A stretch of 64,000 bases of DNA from Rhodospirillales bacterium (GTDB taxonomy: Bacteria > Pseudomonadota > Alphaproteobacteria > Rhodospirillales > Defluviicoccaceae): positions 1,168,501-1,232,500 of the forward strand of contig JADJQT010000001.1 in the NCBI GenBank assembly GCA_016712595.1, read 5' to 3'. The notes under the pieces are model-generated. The model was given only the letters and a program-made list of their open reading frames with translations. It had not been told where the DNA came from and made no database searches. Made by a program: the position numbers and the translations under genes. Below, piece after piece: positions 17,867 to 26,380 of the stretch. How positions within the stretch are numbered: the stretch's first letter is position 1; every line of letters begins with the position of its first letter.

Positions 17867-19230
17867 AGGTAGGCCCTCGCAACCTTGTAAAGGTCGGACA
17901 GAACGTGCCGTGACTTTACTTTATACTGTCGCATCACCTTGAACGAGAGCGGCAGAATCTTCTGCTTCGCCTGCCCGTTGACCTGGAAGAGCATTTCGGT
18001 GCCGTGGGCGACAAGGTCGGGATAGAGGTTCTGCAAGCGGTTGCCGTTGACGAAGCCAGGCGCGTGCTTGAAGGCGCGGAAATCGGTGAAGACGTTGTGC
18101 GGCCATAAAAGCTCGGTATAGCGAGCGAGCGTATGCTTGCCGAAGTCGCGGCAGGCGCAGGCATGGATCGCCGCCTTGGCGGCGGCGATGCCCGACTGCA
18201 TCGCGTAGTTGATGCCCTCGATGTAAAGGCCGGTGGCGAGGCAGAAGCCTGCCGCGTCGCCGGCTATCAGCATGCCGGGTGCGACAAGCTGAGGCATCAT
18301 CTTCCAGCCGGCTTCGGGGATCAGGTGCGCCGAGTACTCGCGCAGTTTGCCGCCGCGCACCAGCGGGGCGACCGCGGGATGGGACTTGAAATGTTCGAGG
18401 ATATCGTAAGGGCGCTTCTTCGCCTCGACGAGGGATGAAACCTGTCCGATGATGCCGACCGAGAGCGACGACTTGTTGGTATAAAGAAACGCTCCGCCGC
18501 GCACGTCCTGGGTGACGGCGCCTACGTATTCGTAGGCCACGCCCTCGTTGCCGGTGAGATGAAAGCGCTCGCGAATGACTGCCTCGTCGAGGCCGAGGAC
18601 CTCCTTGACGCCGAGCGAAACCTCGTGGTCGTGCAGATCGCGCTGCAATCCCGCCTTCTTGGCAAGCCAGGAATTCACGCCATCGCAGGCGATGACGACA
18701 TCGCCTCTGACCTCGCCATGCTCGCGCCTGACCTTGATGCCGACGACGCGGCCGCGTTCCTTGATGACGTCGTCGACGACGGTGGAGGTCAGCAGGAAGG
18801 CGCCGGCGGCCTCCGCCTGGGCCGCGAACCAGCGATCGAATTTCGGCCGCAAGATGGTGAACGCGTTGTAGGGCGGCTCGACATAACCCGCCGCGGCCGA
18901 GCGAAAATCCATCGAAACCGCGGTCGTCTCCGACATCAGCACCAGATCGCGGCGGCAGACGTACCGCTCGACCGGCGCTTTTTCCCACCAGTTCGGGATC
19001 AGCTCGTTCAGCACGGCACTGCCATAGAAGCAGGCACCCGAGACGTTTTTCGCGCCCGGATATTCGCCGCGTTCGACCAGAAGCACCTTCAGGCCGGCGC
19101 GTGCCGCGACCAGCGCGGCGGCGCTGCCGGCGGGTCCAGCGCCGACGACGATGACATCGAAATGCTCGTCGGGGGGCGTCGTCATGTCGCTCGCTGCGGT
19201 TACGAACGAACGGGAGTGGTCGGGGCTCAT
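17860..19230 (-). CDS. fixC: FixC/ETF:quinone oxidoreductase-like flavoprotein
   Basis: This is an FAD-dependent oxidoreductase of 456 residues. The dinucleotide fold is FDVIVVGAGPAGSAAALVAARAGLKVLLVERGEYPGAKNVSGACF, and the FAD-contacting GMLIAGDAAGFCLATGLYIEGINYAMQSG lies around residue 310. These match the FixC/geranylgeranyl-reductase/ETF-QO group. With FixX it would pass electrons from ETF to ubiquinone at the membrane. The start at 19230 overlaps the etfA stop by four bases; an ATG 15 codons later (MTTPPDEHF) is equally possible. The LW terminus and basic C-terminal region may contact the membrane. Confidence 0.92.
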   Translation of the reverse strand: MSPDHSRSFVTAASDMTTPPDEHFDVIVVGAGPAGSAAALVAARAGLKVLLVERGEYPGAKNVSGACFYGSAVLNELIPNWWEKAPVERYVCRRDLVLMSETTAVSMDFRSAAAGYVEPPYNAFTILRPKFDRWFAAQAEAAGAFLLTSTVVDDVIKERGRVVGIKVRREHGEVRGDVVIACDGVNSWLAKKAGLQRDLHDHEVSLGVKEVLGLDEAVIRERFHLTGNEGVAYEYVGAVTQDVRGGAFLYTNKSSLSVGIIGQVSSLVEAKKRPYDILEHFKSHPAVAPLVRGGKLREYSAHLIPEAGWKMMPQLVAPGMLIAGDAAGFCLATGLYIEGINYAMQSGIAAAKAAIHACACRDFGKHTLARYTELLWPHNVFTDFRAFKHAPGFVNGNRLQNLYPDLVAHGTEMLFQVNGQAKQKILPLSFKVMRQYKVKSRHVLSDLYKVARAYLW

Positions 19231-20285
19231 CGGCCGGTTACCTGAAGTTGCAGTGGAGCTATCGTCGTCGGACGGGAAGGAATGGGTTCCTCGCCCGTCG
19301 TGATCTCGCGCAGCTTGCGAATGAGGATCGGGACGATCTGGTGAAGATCGCCGACGATTCCGAGGTCGGCCGTCTTGAGCATCGGCGAGGTACGGTCGAT
19401 GTTGATCGCGATGATCGTCTCGGCGCCGCCGATGCCGGCGAGGTGCTGTCCCGCGCCCGAAACACCCAGCGCGATATAAAGCTTGGGCGAGACGATGCGC
19501 CCGGTGATGCCGATGAACCGGTCAGACGGCAGCCATCCGCGATCGGCGACGACGCGGGTGCCGCCGAGTGAGGCGTGCAGTTCGTCCGCCAGTTCCTGGA
19601 GCTGCGCCACGCCGTCCGGTCCGCCCACGCCAAGGCCACCGGAAACGATCCGCTCCGCCTCGCTGAGATCGACGTCGTGCGGATCGGGTGGCAGGGTGCG
19701 CAGCGTGCGGTCGCGCAAGGAGGCGACGTCCAACGCGGGCGTGATGCGCACGATCTCCGCCCCCGGGTTGGCGCGTGGGGCGCCAAGTCCACGGACTCCG
19801 GGCGCGAGCATCACCATGACCGGCATTCCGCGCGACCAGATCTGGCGCTCGTGCAGCTTTCCGTCGTGGCTGATCCGGTAGATCTCGGGATAGCCGTCCT
19901 CGATCATCTTGGCGCGGATGCAGCCGGTGGCGAGCGGAACGCGCCAGCGGGCGGACAGGCGCGGCAGCCAAGTACGACCGTAGCCGCTGTCGGGTGCCAG
20001 CGTCAGCGCCGGGCGTGCAGCCCGCAGCAGCGGCGCCAGGGCCGCCAGCCAGCCGTCGGCACTGAACTGGGCGAGTGCCGGATGCTCGACGACCGTAACC
20101 CGGTCAGCGCCGTGGGCGACGAACTCATCGGCCAGCGGAGCGATGTCGTACCCGGCAAGGAGCACCTCGACGCCCGCTCCCAGGCCATCGGCGATTTCCC
20201 GCGCTTCTTCAACGCATTCGAGGCTCGACAGCGTGACTTCGCCGTGCGCGGTCTCAGCGACGACAACGATGGGCGGCTGTGCCAT
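19227..20285 (-). CDS. etfA: Electron transfer flavoprotein alpha subunit (FixB/EtfA family)
   Basis: This protein of 352 residues has an N-terminal domain (VVVAETAHGEVTLSSLECVEEAREIADGLG...). The C-terminal FAD domain carries the family signature around RVVADRGWLPSDRFIGITGRIVSPKLYIALGVSGAGQHLAGIGGAETIIAINIDRTSPMLKTADLGIVGDLHQIVPIL. It binds FAD and pairs with ETF-beta. The ATG at 20285 shares its A with the stop of the preceding OYE gene (TGATG), so the flavoprotein and the ETF are translationally coupled. That coupling supports the idea that the ETF takes electrons from the OYE-type proteins. Confidence 0.92.
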   Translation of the reverse strand: MAQPPIVVVAETAHGEVTLSSLECVEEAREIADGLGAGVEVLLAGYDIAPLADEFVAHGADRVTVVEHPALAQFSADGWLAALAPLLRAARPALTLAPDSGYGRTWLPRLSARWRVPLATGCIRAKMIEDGYPEIYRISHDGKLHERQIWSRGMPVMVMLAPGVRGLGAPRANPGAEIVRITPALDVASLRDRTLRTLPPDPHDVDLSEAERIVSGGLGVGGPDGVAQLQELADELHASLGGTRVVADRGWLPSDRFIGITGRIVSPKLYIALGVSGAGQHLAGIGGAETIIAINIDRTSPMLKTADLGIVGDLHQIVPILIRKLREITTGEEPIPSRPTTIAPLQLQVTGR

Positions 20286-22243
20286 CAGATGGCCCTCCCT
20301 GCCTTTTCGCCTTCGATGATCGCGGCGTGCGCCCGGCGCGGTGAAACGCAATCGCCGATCCGGTGCAGATCCTGCACGCGCCCCTTGAGCGCCGAGTAAA
20401 GGGAGCAGTTCGCCTTGCGGTGAATCGCCAGCACGATGGTATCGACTTTGGGGAAATGGACGATCTGGCCGCTGTAGTTGTGAAGTGCCGTAACGACGCC
20501 GTCCTCAATGCTGAGGACGGAATGGTTCGGCGTGCAGGTAATCTTGAGGCGCCGCGCCTGGCGGTACCAGTTCTCAAGATCGAGGGTCACGCCCAGATCC
20601 TGGCCAACATAGAGCGTGGGGGTCACCACCTCGACCGCGACCCCCTGCTCGGCGAGGAATTCGGCGGTGCTGGTGGCTTCGTGAAAGCCGAGCCGGTCGA
20701 TGATCAGGGCCTGCTTACCGGGCTTGACCGTCCCCGACAGGATGTCGGTGACGTCGGCCACCTCGGTCCCGTCGCTGCCGGGAATGGCGCCGCGATCCAC
20801 CGTCGATCCGGTGGCGATCACCACCGCGTCCGGCTTCTCCGCAAGGACGAGCTCGGCAGTCGCCTCGGCGCCGGTGCGCACCTCGATCTGAAGCTGTTCG
20901 ACCTCGTGCAGCAGGTTGCGCACGATGTCGCCAAACTCAGTGCGGTTGGTGACGCGCGAGGCCCAGACGACCTGCCCGCCCAGTTGCGCCGCCTTTTCCA
21001 GCAGCGTCACCCGATGCCCGCGACGGGCGGCGATCACCGCGGCTTTCAGTCCGGCCGGACCGCCGCCGACGACGATCACGCGCTTCGCCTCCTTTACGCG
21101 CTGCAGCGTGCCGATGCCGAGTTCGCGCTCGCGCCCCGTCGCCGGTGTTTCGATGCAGCCGAGCCAGCGGTTGAGGCCCATCCGGCCGACGCATTCCTGA
21201 TTGCAGGAAAGGCACAGGCGGATGTCGTCGGCCCTTCCCTCGCGTGCCTTGCGGGCAAACTCGGGATCGGCGATCTGCGCGCGGACGATGCCGACGAGAT
21301 CGGCGTGCCCCTCGACGAGGAGGCGTTCCGCCTGGATCGGATCCTTAACCCGCCCGACTCCGATCACCGGCAGGCGCACCGCCTTGCGGATCGCCGACGG
21401 GATGAACATCGCGTAGTTCGGCGGGATGCGCATCGACGCCTCGATCATGTAGAGCGTCTGCGTCGCGGTGCCGATGCTGGTGTTGATGACGTCGATCTGG
21501 CGGTCCTCCTCGAGGATGCGCGCGAGCGCCACCGCTTCGTCGATGGTGATGCCATCACGGATCAGTTCATCACCGCACAGCCGGACGCTGATGACATACT
21601 CGCGGCCGACCGCCACGCGGATGGCGGCGATGATTTCCCGCAGGAGCCGCGCCCGGTTTTCCAGACCGCCACCATATTCGTCGGATCGCCGGTTGGTGTT
21701 GCGCGACAGGAACTGGCGAACGATCGAGGAATGCGAGCACTGCAACTCGACCCCGTCGAAGCCGCCCTTGCGGGTGTATGCGGCGACGGTGGCGTAACCG
21801 TCGATGATCTGCTGGATTTCCTCTTTTTCAACCGCCTTCGGCACCTCGCGAAACAACGGATCGGCCAAGGCCGATGGCGCCCAGGCGGGCAGGCGGGTGA
21901 ACATCCCGCTGCTTTGACCGCCGTTGTGGTTGATCTGCGCCAGAATCGGCACGCCCTCGGCGTGGACCATCTCGGTGATTCGCCGGTAGCCGGGAATGAC
22001 CTTCGGATTGAACGCGTGGATAAGCTTCTCGTATGGATGATCGGTCGGGTGCGTCGAGTGCTCTTCGGTGATGATCAGTCCGGTCCCGCCGCGCGCGCGC
22101 TCGCGGTAATAGTAGGCATGGCGATCGGTCGGCATGAAGTCTTCGGCATAGTTGGTCAGGTGCGCCGAGAAGACGATGCGGTTCTGGACGGTGACGCTGC
22201 CGATCTTCAGCGGGGTGAAGAGGAACCGGGACGGAGTACTCAT
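20285..22243 (-). CDS. Mycofactocin-associated FadH/OYE-family flavoprotein, copy B (complete Fe-S site)
   Basis: This protein of 652 residues has the 2,4-dienoyl-CoA reductase / trimethylamine dehydrogenase layout. It comprises an OYE-type FMN barrel (~1-340), a [4Fe-4S] site with Cys344, Cys347, Cys351 and Cys363 (C-x2-C-x3-C-x11-C), and a flavodoxin-like FAD/NAD region (VIVVGGGPAGLKAAVIAARRGHRVTLLE). The position of the usual proton-donor Tyr (HGY in classical members) reads HSS here, with Ser173. TIGRFAM families for two OYE proteins in mycofactocin loci exist, but I cannot tell which one this is. Trimethylamine dehydrogenase donates to ETF, which fits the ETF genes directly downstream. 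Confidence 0.87.
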   Translation of the reverse strand: MSTPSRFLFTPLKIGSVTVQNRIVFSAHLTNYAEDFMPTDRHAYYYRERARGGTGLIITEEHSTHPTDHPYEKLIHAFNPKVIPGYRRITEMVHAEGVPILAQINHNGGQSSGMFTRLPAWAPSALADPLFREVPKAVEKEEIQQIIDGYATVAAYTRKGGFDGVELQCSHSSIVRQFLSRNTNRRSDEYGGGLENRARLLREIIAAIRVAVGREYVISVRLCGDELIRDGITIDEAVALARILEEDRQIDVINTSIGTATQTLYMIEASMRIPPNYAMFIPSAIRKAVRLPVIGVGRVKDPIQAERLLVEGHADLVGIVRAQIADPEFARKAREGRADDIRLCLSCNQECVGRMGLNRWLGCIETPATGRERELGIGTLQRVKEAKRVIVVGGGPAGLKAAVIAARRGHRVTLLEKAAQLGGQVVWASRVTNRTEFGDIVRNLLHEVEQLQIEVRTGAEATAELVLAEKPDAVVIATGSTVDRGAIPGSDGTEVADVTDILSGTVKPGKQALIIDRLGFHEATSTAEFLAEQGVAVEVVTPTLYVGQDLGVTLDLENWYRQARRLKITCTPNHSVLSIEDGVVTALHNYSGQIVHFPKVDTIVLAIHRKANCSLYSALKGRVQDLHRIGDCVSPRRAHAAIIEGEKAGRAI

Positions 22244-24217
22244 CTACACCTCCCTCCCGGCACGGTAGCCTTCGAGGATCGCCTGGCTCAGATAGCGCGG
22301 TGCGACGCAGTCTCCGGCGCGGAACACCCGTCTCCCTTCATCCTTCAGCGCGTAGTAAAGATCTTCGTCGGGGACTTCGGGGGCGACGGCGACGACAAGG
22401 TCGACGTCATCAATCGTCATCGTTTGTCGGTCAAATCGATCGGCGCCGATCACTGTCCGCCCGACGATGCGCTGGACGTCGACCTGCGGGCGAAAGGCGA
22501 TTCCCTTGGCGCAGGCCCGCTGGTTCCACGGCGTGAGTTCCATCGACGCCGTGAGCTTCTGGCCGACGAACATATCGCTTGTCACCACCTCGACCCGCCA
22601 GCCATGTTCGGCGAGCCATTCGGCGACTCCCATGCCGATTGTATCGCCGACGGAATCGAGGACCACCGCCTTGCCCGCCTCCACGGCCACGTTGCCGGCC
22701 AGCACCTGGCGCGGGCCGACCACCGTGGCTCCGTCGCTTCCCGGCGAGAACGGCGCGGCTCGTCCGCCGGTGGTAACGATGACCGCGTCGGGGTCTTCCT
22801 CGCGCACGCGTTCAGGCGTAACGGCGATACCGGTGCGGATGATCACCTGCAGCTTGCGCACCTGGTCTTCCAGCCAGTCGACGGCGAGACCGAGCCGATC
22901 TCGCCCGGGCGCCATCGCCGCGAGGCGCACGGCCCCGCCTGCCTGTTCGCTTTTTTCCCAAACGGTGACCGCGTGACCGCGAAGGGCGGCGACCCGCGCC
23001 GCTTCCAGGCCCGCCGGCCCGGCGCCGACGACCATCACGCGGTAATGCATCGGCGCCCGGGTCAACGGCGCGAACTCCGGTGTTCCCTCGTACCCGGCGG
23101 CGGGATTGTTGACGCAGCTCAGCCGGGGGTTCTGTACCATGCCGACGATATTGTCCTGGTTGGACAGCAGGCATGGCCGCACCGCTTCACTGCGGCCCTC
23201 ACGCACCTTCACCGCAAGGTCGGGATCAGCGATCAGCGCGCGGGTCATCTCGACCGCGTCGGCGGTTTCGTGCTCGATAAGGGACATCGCTGTCTGCGCA
23301 TCGGCGATGCTGCCTTGCGCGATCACCGGCACCGCGACCGCCGCCTTGATGCCGGCGGCAAGGTGCGCGGCGAAGGCGGGCGGCATATATAGCCCCGGCC
23401 GTGTCAAGTGCGCGGAATAGATGCTGCCGCTGGTCACGCTGATGAAATCCACCCGTCCCTCGCTGGCGGCAAGCAGCGCTGCGATCTCGGACGCGTCCTC
23501 CGGCTTGATCCCCGCCCAAGGCGCGTATTCGTCGCCGACGAGCCGCAAGCCAAGCACCGGTTCGGGCCCCATCTCCTCGCGCACGGCGCGGATGACGGCG
23601 CGCACCAGGCGCAGCCGGTTCTCCAGGCTTCCACCGTGCCCGTCGCTGCGATGGTTGGTAAGCGGCGAGATGAACTGGCGCAGGAGGCTGTCCTGCCCGG
23701 CATTGATCTCGACGCCGTCAAGCCCGCCATCAATCGCGTACCGGGCCGCGGCAACGAAGCCTTCGATCACCGCGGCAATGTCCTCGACCTCCATTTCCTT
23801 CGGCAGTTCGCGGCTGTTGACCTCCGGGACCGGAGACGGCGCCCATAGCGGCAGCTGGCTGACATGGCTGCTGCCCTGCATGCCACTGTGGGTGAGATGG
23901 GCGAGGGCAAGCGCCCCATGCCGGTGGATCGCCTCGGCGACCAGGCGGTAGCCATCGACGACCTCTTTGTCATAGCCGAAGATCGCGTACTCGTAGGGTC
24001 GGTCGGAGGGATGGACGACACTGCCTTCGAGCACGATCACACCGGTACCGCCAGCGGCGCGCGCGGCGTAATAGGTGGCATGGCGCTTTTCAAACCGGTT
24101 GTGCGTCGCGAAGTTCGTCTGATGCGTACCAAAGACAATCCGGCTCGGGGCCGTTCGCCGTCCCAGGATCAGCGGCGTGAACAGGCTCGCCGCTTCGTTC
24201 TCTCGCAGCTTGATCAT
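22244..24217 (-). CDS. Mycofactocin-associated FadH/OYE-family flavoprotein, copy A (degenerate Fe-S site)
   Basis: This protein of 657 residues has the same domain layout as its neighbour copy B: an OYE barrel (~10-345), a linker, and a dinucleotide-binding region (RVMVVGAGPAGLEAARVAALRGHAVTVWEK). At the iron-sulfur site only Cys349 and Cys368 remain; the two central cysteines are replaced by Ser352 and Asn356, so a normal [4Fe-4S] cluster is unlikely. The usual catalytic Tyr is Ser177 (GQDSLL). I start at ATG 24217 (MIKLRENEAAS) with GGCGAGGG upstream; the longer frame to 24640 is antisense-like noise over mftC. It abuts copy B with no gap. Confidence 0.87.
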   Translation of the reverse strand: MIKLRENEAASLFTPLILGRRTAPSRIVFGTHQTNFATHNRFEKRHATYYAARAAGGTGVIVLEGSVVHPSDRPYEYAIFGYDKEVVDGYRLVAEAIHRHGALALAHLTHSGMQGSSHVSQLPLWAPSPVPEVNSRELPKEMEVEDIAAVIEGFVAAARYAIDGGLDGVEINAGQDSLLRQFISPLTNHRSDGHGGSLENRLRLVRAVIRAVREEMGPEPVLGLRLVGDEYAPWAGIKPEDASEIAALLAASEGRVDFISVTSGSIYSAHLTRPGLYMPPAFAAHLAAGIKAAVAVPVIAQGSIADAQTAMSLIEHETADAVEMTRALIADPDLAVKVREGRSEAVRPCLLSNQDNIVGMVQNPRLSCVNNPAAGYEGTPEFAPLTRAPMHYRVMVVGAGPAGLEAARVAALRGHAVTVWEKSEQAGGAVRLAAMAPGRDRLGLAVDWLEDQVRKLQVIIRTGIAVTPERVREEDPDAVIVTTGGRAAPFSPGSDGATVVGPRQVLAGNVAVEAGKAVVLDSVGDTIGMGVAEWLAEHGWRVEVVTSDMFVGQKLTASMELTPWNQRACAKGIAFRPQVDVQRIVGRTVIGADRFDRQTMTIDDVDLVVAVAPEVPDEDLYYALKDEGRRVFRAGDCVAPRYLSQAILEGYRAGREV

Positions 24218-24290
24218 CGCGCCCTCGCCTTTTTCCCGCCGCCTCCCATGCCGTCCGCTATGCCTGCGCCTTCTCGGCGCTGGCGTCCGT

Positions 24291-25331
24291 TCACTCGACC
24301 GCCACCAACTCCGACGTCGTATCGCCGTTGTTGAAAACGCAGTCGGGATCGGGGGCGTCGACCGATCGGCCAGTGAAGTGCTTGACCGCCATGCAACCGC
24401 CGTGGCAGGCGGAATAGGCGTTGCACGTCTGGCAGCTTCCGCCGACCTGCCATTCACGCAGGTGCGCGAACAGCGGCGACGAACGCCAAACCTGGGTAAA
24501 GCCGCCGTTCCCGCGGACGTTTCCGCCGGAAAACTCCGGTGCCAGCATGAACGGGCAGGCGTAAACCTCGCCCACCGGATCGACGCAGCAGACGATGCGC
24601 CCGGCGCCGCACATGTTGAGTCCGTCCATCGGCTCGCCATAGGCCGACAGGTGAAAGAAGGAATCGCCGGTCAGCACGTCGCGATGCCGCAGCAACCAGT
24701 CGTAGAGAACGCGGTTCTGCGCGTGGGTCGGCTTGAGTTCGTCCCAGACGTTGACGCCGCGCCCGCTCGGGCGCAGGCGGGTGAGCCGCAGCTCGGCCTC
24801 AAACCGCTCCGCCAGCGCGTAGAGATCATCGATCTCGTCGAGGTTGTGACGGGTCACGGTCGCGTTGATCTTGAAACGGAATTGATGCCGGTGGAGTCGT
24901 TCCATCGCGCGGAGGGCCTTCTCGTACGATCCCGCGCCGCGAACCGGATCGTTCGTCTGCGGCCGCGCGCCGTCGAGGCTGATCTGCACGTCGAGATAGT
25001 CGCGAGAGGCGATCCAGGCGGCGGCGTGCTCGTCGATGAGCGTGCCGTTGGTGCTGAACTTCACCCCGATATTGCGCATCAGGGCGTAGTCCATGAGCTC
25101 GTAGAAATCGCGCCGGCTCATCGGTTCTCCGCCGCCGACGTTGATGTAGAAGACCTTCATCTCCGCCCATTCGTCGATCAGCCGTTTGGCTTCGGCGGTG
25201 GTCAGTTCGTCGCGCCGGCGCTTTCCCGATGACGACAGGCAGTGGACACAGGCGAGGTTGCAGCCATAGGTGATTTCCCAGGTCAGGCAGATCGGCGCCT
25301 CAAGACCTTTGCGGAACGTCTCGTAGCTCAT
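24291..25331 (-). CDS. mftC: Mycofactocin radical SAM maturase MftC
   Basis: This is a radical SAM/SPASM enzyme of 346 residues. The SAM cluster motif is CNLACVHC (C-x3-C-x2-C) at residues ~24-31, followed by the GGGEPMSRRDF glycine motif. The C-terminal SPASM cysteines are in NMCGAGRIVCCVDPVGEVYACPF and CQTCNAYSACHGGC. MftC oxidatively decarboxylates the C-terminal Tyr of MftA and forms the Val-Tyr crosslink, with MftB presenting the substrate. The IDGMCGVY precursor in the same operon makes the assignment firm. The ATG at 25331 gives the standard N-terminus. Confidence 0.95.
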   Translation of the reverse strand: MSYETFRKGLEAPICLTWEITYGCNLACVHCLSSSGKRRRDELTTAEAKRLIDEWAEMKVFYINVGGGEPMSRRDFYELMDYALMRNIGVKFSTNGTLIDEHAAAWIASRDYLDVQISLDGARPQTNDPVRGAGSYEKALRAMERLHRHQFRFKINATVTRHNLDEIDDLYALAERFEAELRLTRLRPSGRGVNVWDELKPTHAQNRVLYDWLLRHRDVLTGDSFFHLSAYGEPMDGLNMCGAGRIVCCVDPVGEVYACPFMLAPEFSGGNVRGNGGFTQVWRSSPLFAHLREWQVGGSCQTCNAYSACHGGCMAVKHFTGRSVDAPDPDCVFNNGDTTSELVAVE

Positions 25332-25352
25332 GCGTAGCCTCCCTTTTTGTCG

Positions 25353-26360
25353 TTAGTTCTGGTGACCGGAACGGTCGACAACGAGCCAGCCACCGTGATC
25401 CTCGAAAAACCGGCAACTGCCGCCGGTCCGCTCGCCGAGGGCGGAAAGCCGCTCTTCGTCGAATACCTGCCGGTGGCCGAACCGCGCATCGGGCGCTGCT
25501 TCAAGCGGCACGGCTATGATCAGGCGCCGCCGGGTGAGCTGCCAGAGATTGTCGATCGCTCGTGGCGTCTGTTCGGCATCGAGGTGTTCGAGCAGATGAA
25601 CGGCGGTGACGACCTCGAACGCCGGAGCCAGCGGCGCGAACTCGCCTTCGATGTCGTCGGCGAGAACATCGACGCGCAAAAAGCTGACATCGGCCATCGC
25701 CCGTGCGCGCGCATAGTCGTCGGCGAGAGCAACCAGGGCAGGATTGAGATCGCAGGCGGTGATTCTGCGCGGCGGCCGGTCGTGGTTGCCGGCTTGCGCG
25801 CCATTGCTCGCGAGCAGCAGAGGCAGAAATCCGAAGCAGGTCGCGGCGTCGAGCAGCGTCGTCGGCCCAACCTCGGCGGCAAGTTCGGCGGCGCGGCGAT
25901 AGATCGCGGAAAAATCGCCGATGAAGTCTGGTGTTTCGTTGCCACCGTTCGCGAGTGCGGGGGCGCGAAGCGCTGCGAGAGTATTGTCGTAGTAAAGATG
26001 CCACGCGCGTCGCTCGCTGCCGTCGATCGAGCGCACGATCTCGCCGACGTAACGCTCGAAGGTCTCATGCTCGCCGAAACCGTACTCGTCGCAGCCATTG
26101 GCGCGCCGCAAGGCGGCGATCAGGGGCAGGAGCTCATTGGCAACGTAAGAGCCGATGTTGTTGTCGATCTGGTCACGGGTGAAGTCGTGCACGACGATGA
26201 TGTCGTCGCCCGCCGCATCGGCTGCGCATTGGCCCGAAGCTTCCACGTCGATCATCGCGAAAATGGAGAAATGCCGGCTCGACGCCAGGAGTTGCGCGCG
26301 CTCCGAGAGTCCCTTGACGAGGACGGAGTGTCGCAGCCGGGAGAACGTCAAATGGCTCAT
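25353..26360 (-). CDS. mftM: Class I SAM-dependent methyltransferase, MftM-like
   Basis: This protein of 335 residues has an N-terminal helical domain (~1-145) and a Rossmann-like SAM domain (TTLLDAATCFGFLPLLLASNG, then ITACDLNPALVALADDYARAR, FEVVTAVHLLEHLDAEQT, and RRLIIAVPLE). It matches my recollection of the mycofactocin oligosaccharide methyltransferase MftM, which methylates a glucose of the mycofactocin glycan. The start is ATG 26360 (MSHLTFSRLRHSV); the open frame continues upstream to 26561, but that part overlaps the VWA gene. It sits directly before mftC, which supports the role. Confidence 0.78.
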   Translation of the reverse strand: MSHLTFSRLRHSVLVKGLSERAQLLASSRHFSIFAMIDVEASGQCAADAAGDDIIVVHDFTRDQIDNNIGSYVANELLPLIAALRRANGCDEYGFGEHETFERYVGEIVRSIDGSERRAWHLYYDNTLAALRAPALANGGNETPDFIGDFSAIYRRAAELAAEVGPTTLLDAATCFGFLPLLLASNGAQAGNHDRPPRRITACDLNPALVALADDYARARAMADVSFLRVDVLADDIEGEFAPLAPAFEVVTAVHLLEHLDAEQTPRAIDNLWQLTRRRLIIAVPLEAAPDARFGHRQVFDEERLSALGERTGGSCRFFEDHGGWLVVDRSGHQN

Positions 26361-26380
26361 CGTTCGTGCACGCACCTTTT

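Noticed and set aside
20363..23392. A 1009-codon open frame on the plus strand
   Set aside because: It lies antisense to the two OYE flavoprotein genes, which have clear motifs; its translation is Arg/Asp/His-rich with no family features. Long antisense frames are common in GC-rich DNA.
24218..24640. N-terminal extension of the OYE copy A frame
   Set aside because: It would overlap mftC on another frame, and its Ser/Arg-rich sequence does not resemble the OYE family; the ATG at 24217 has a ribosome site.
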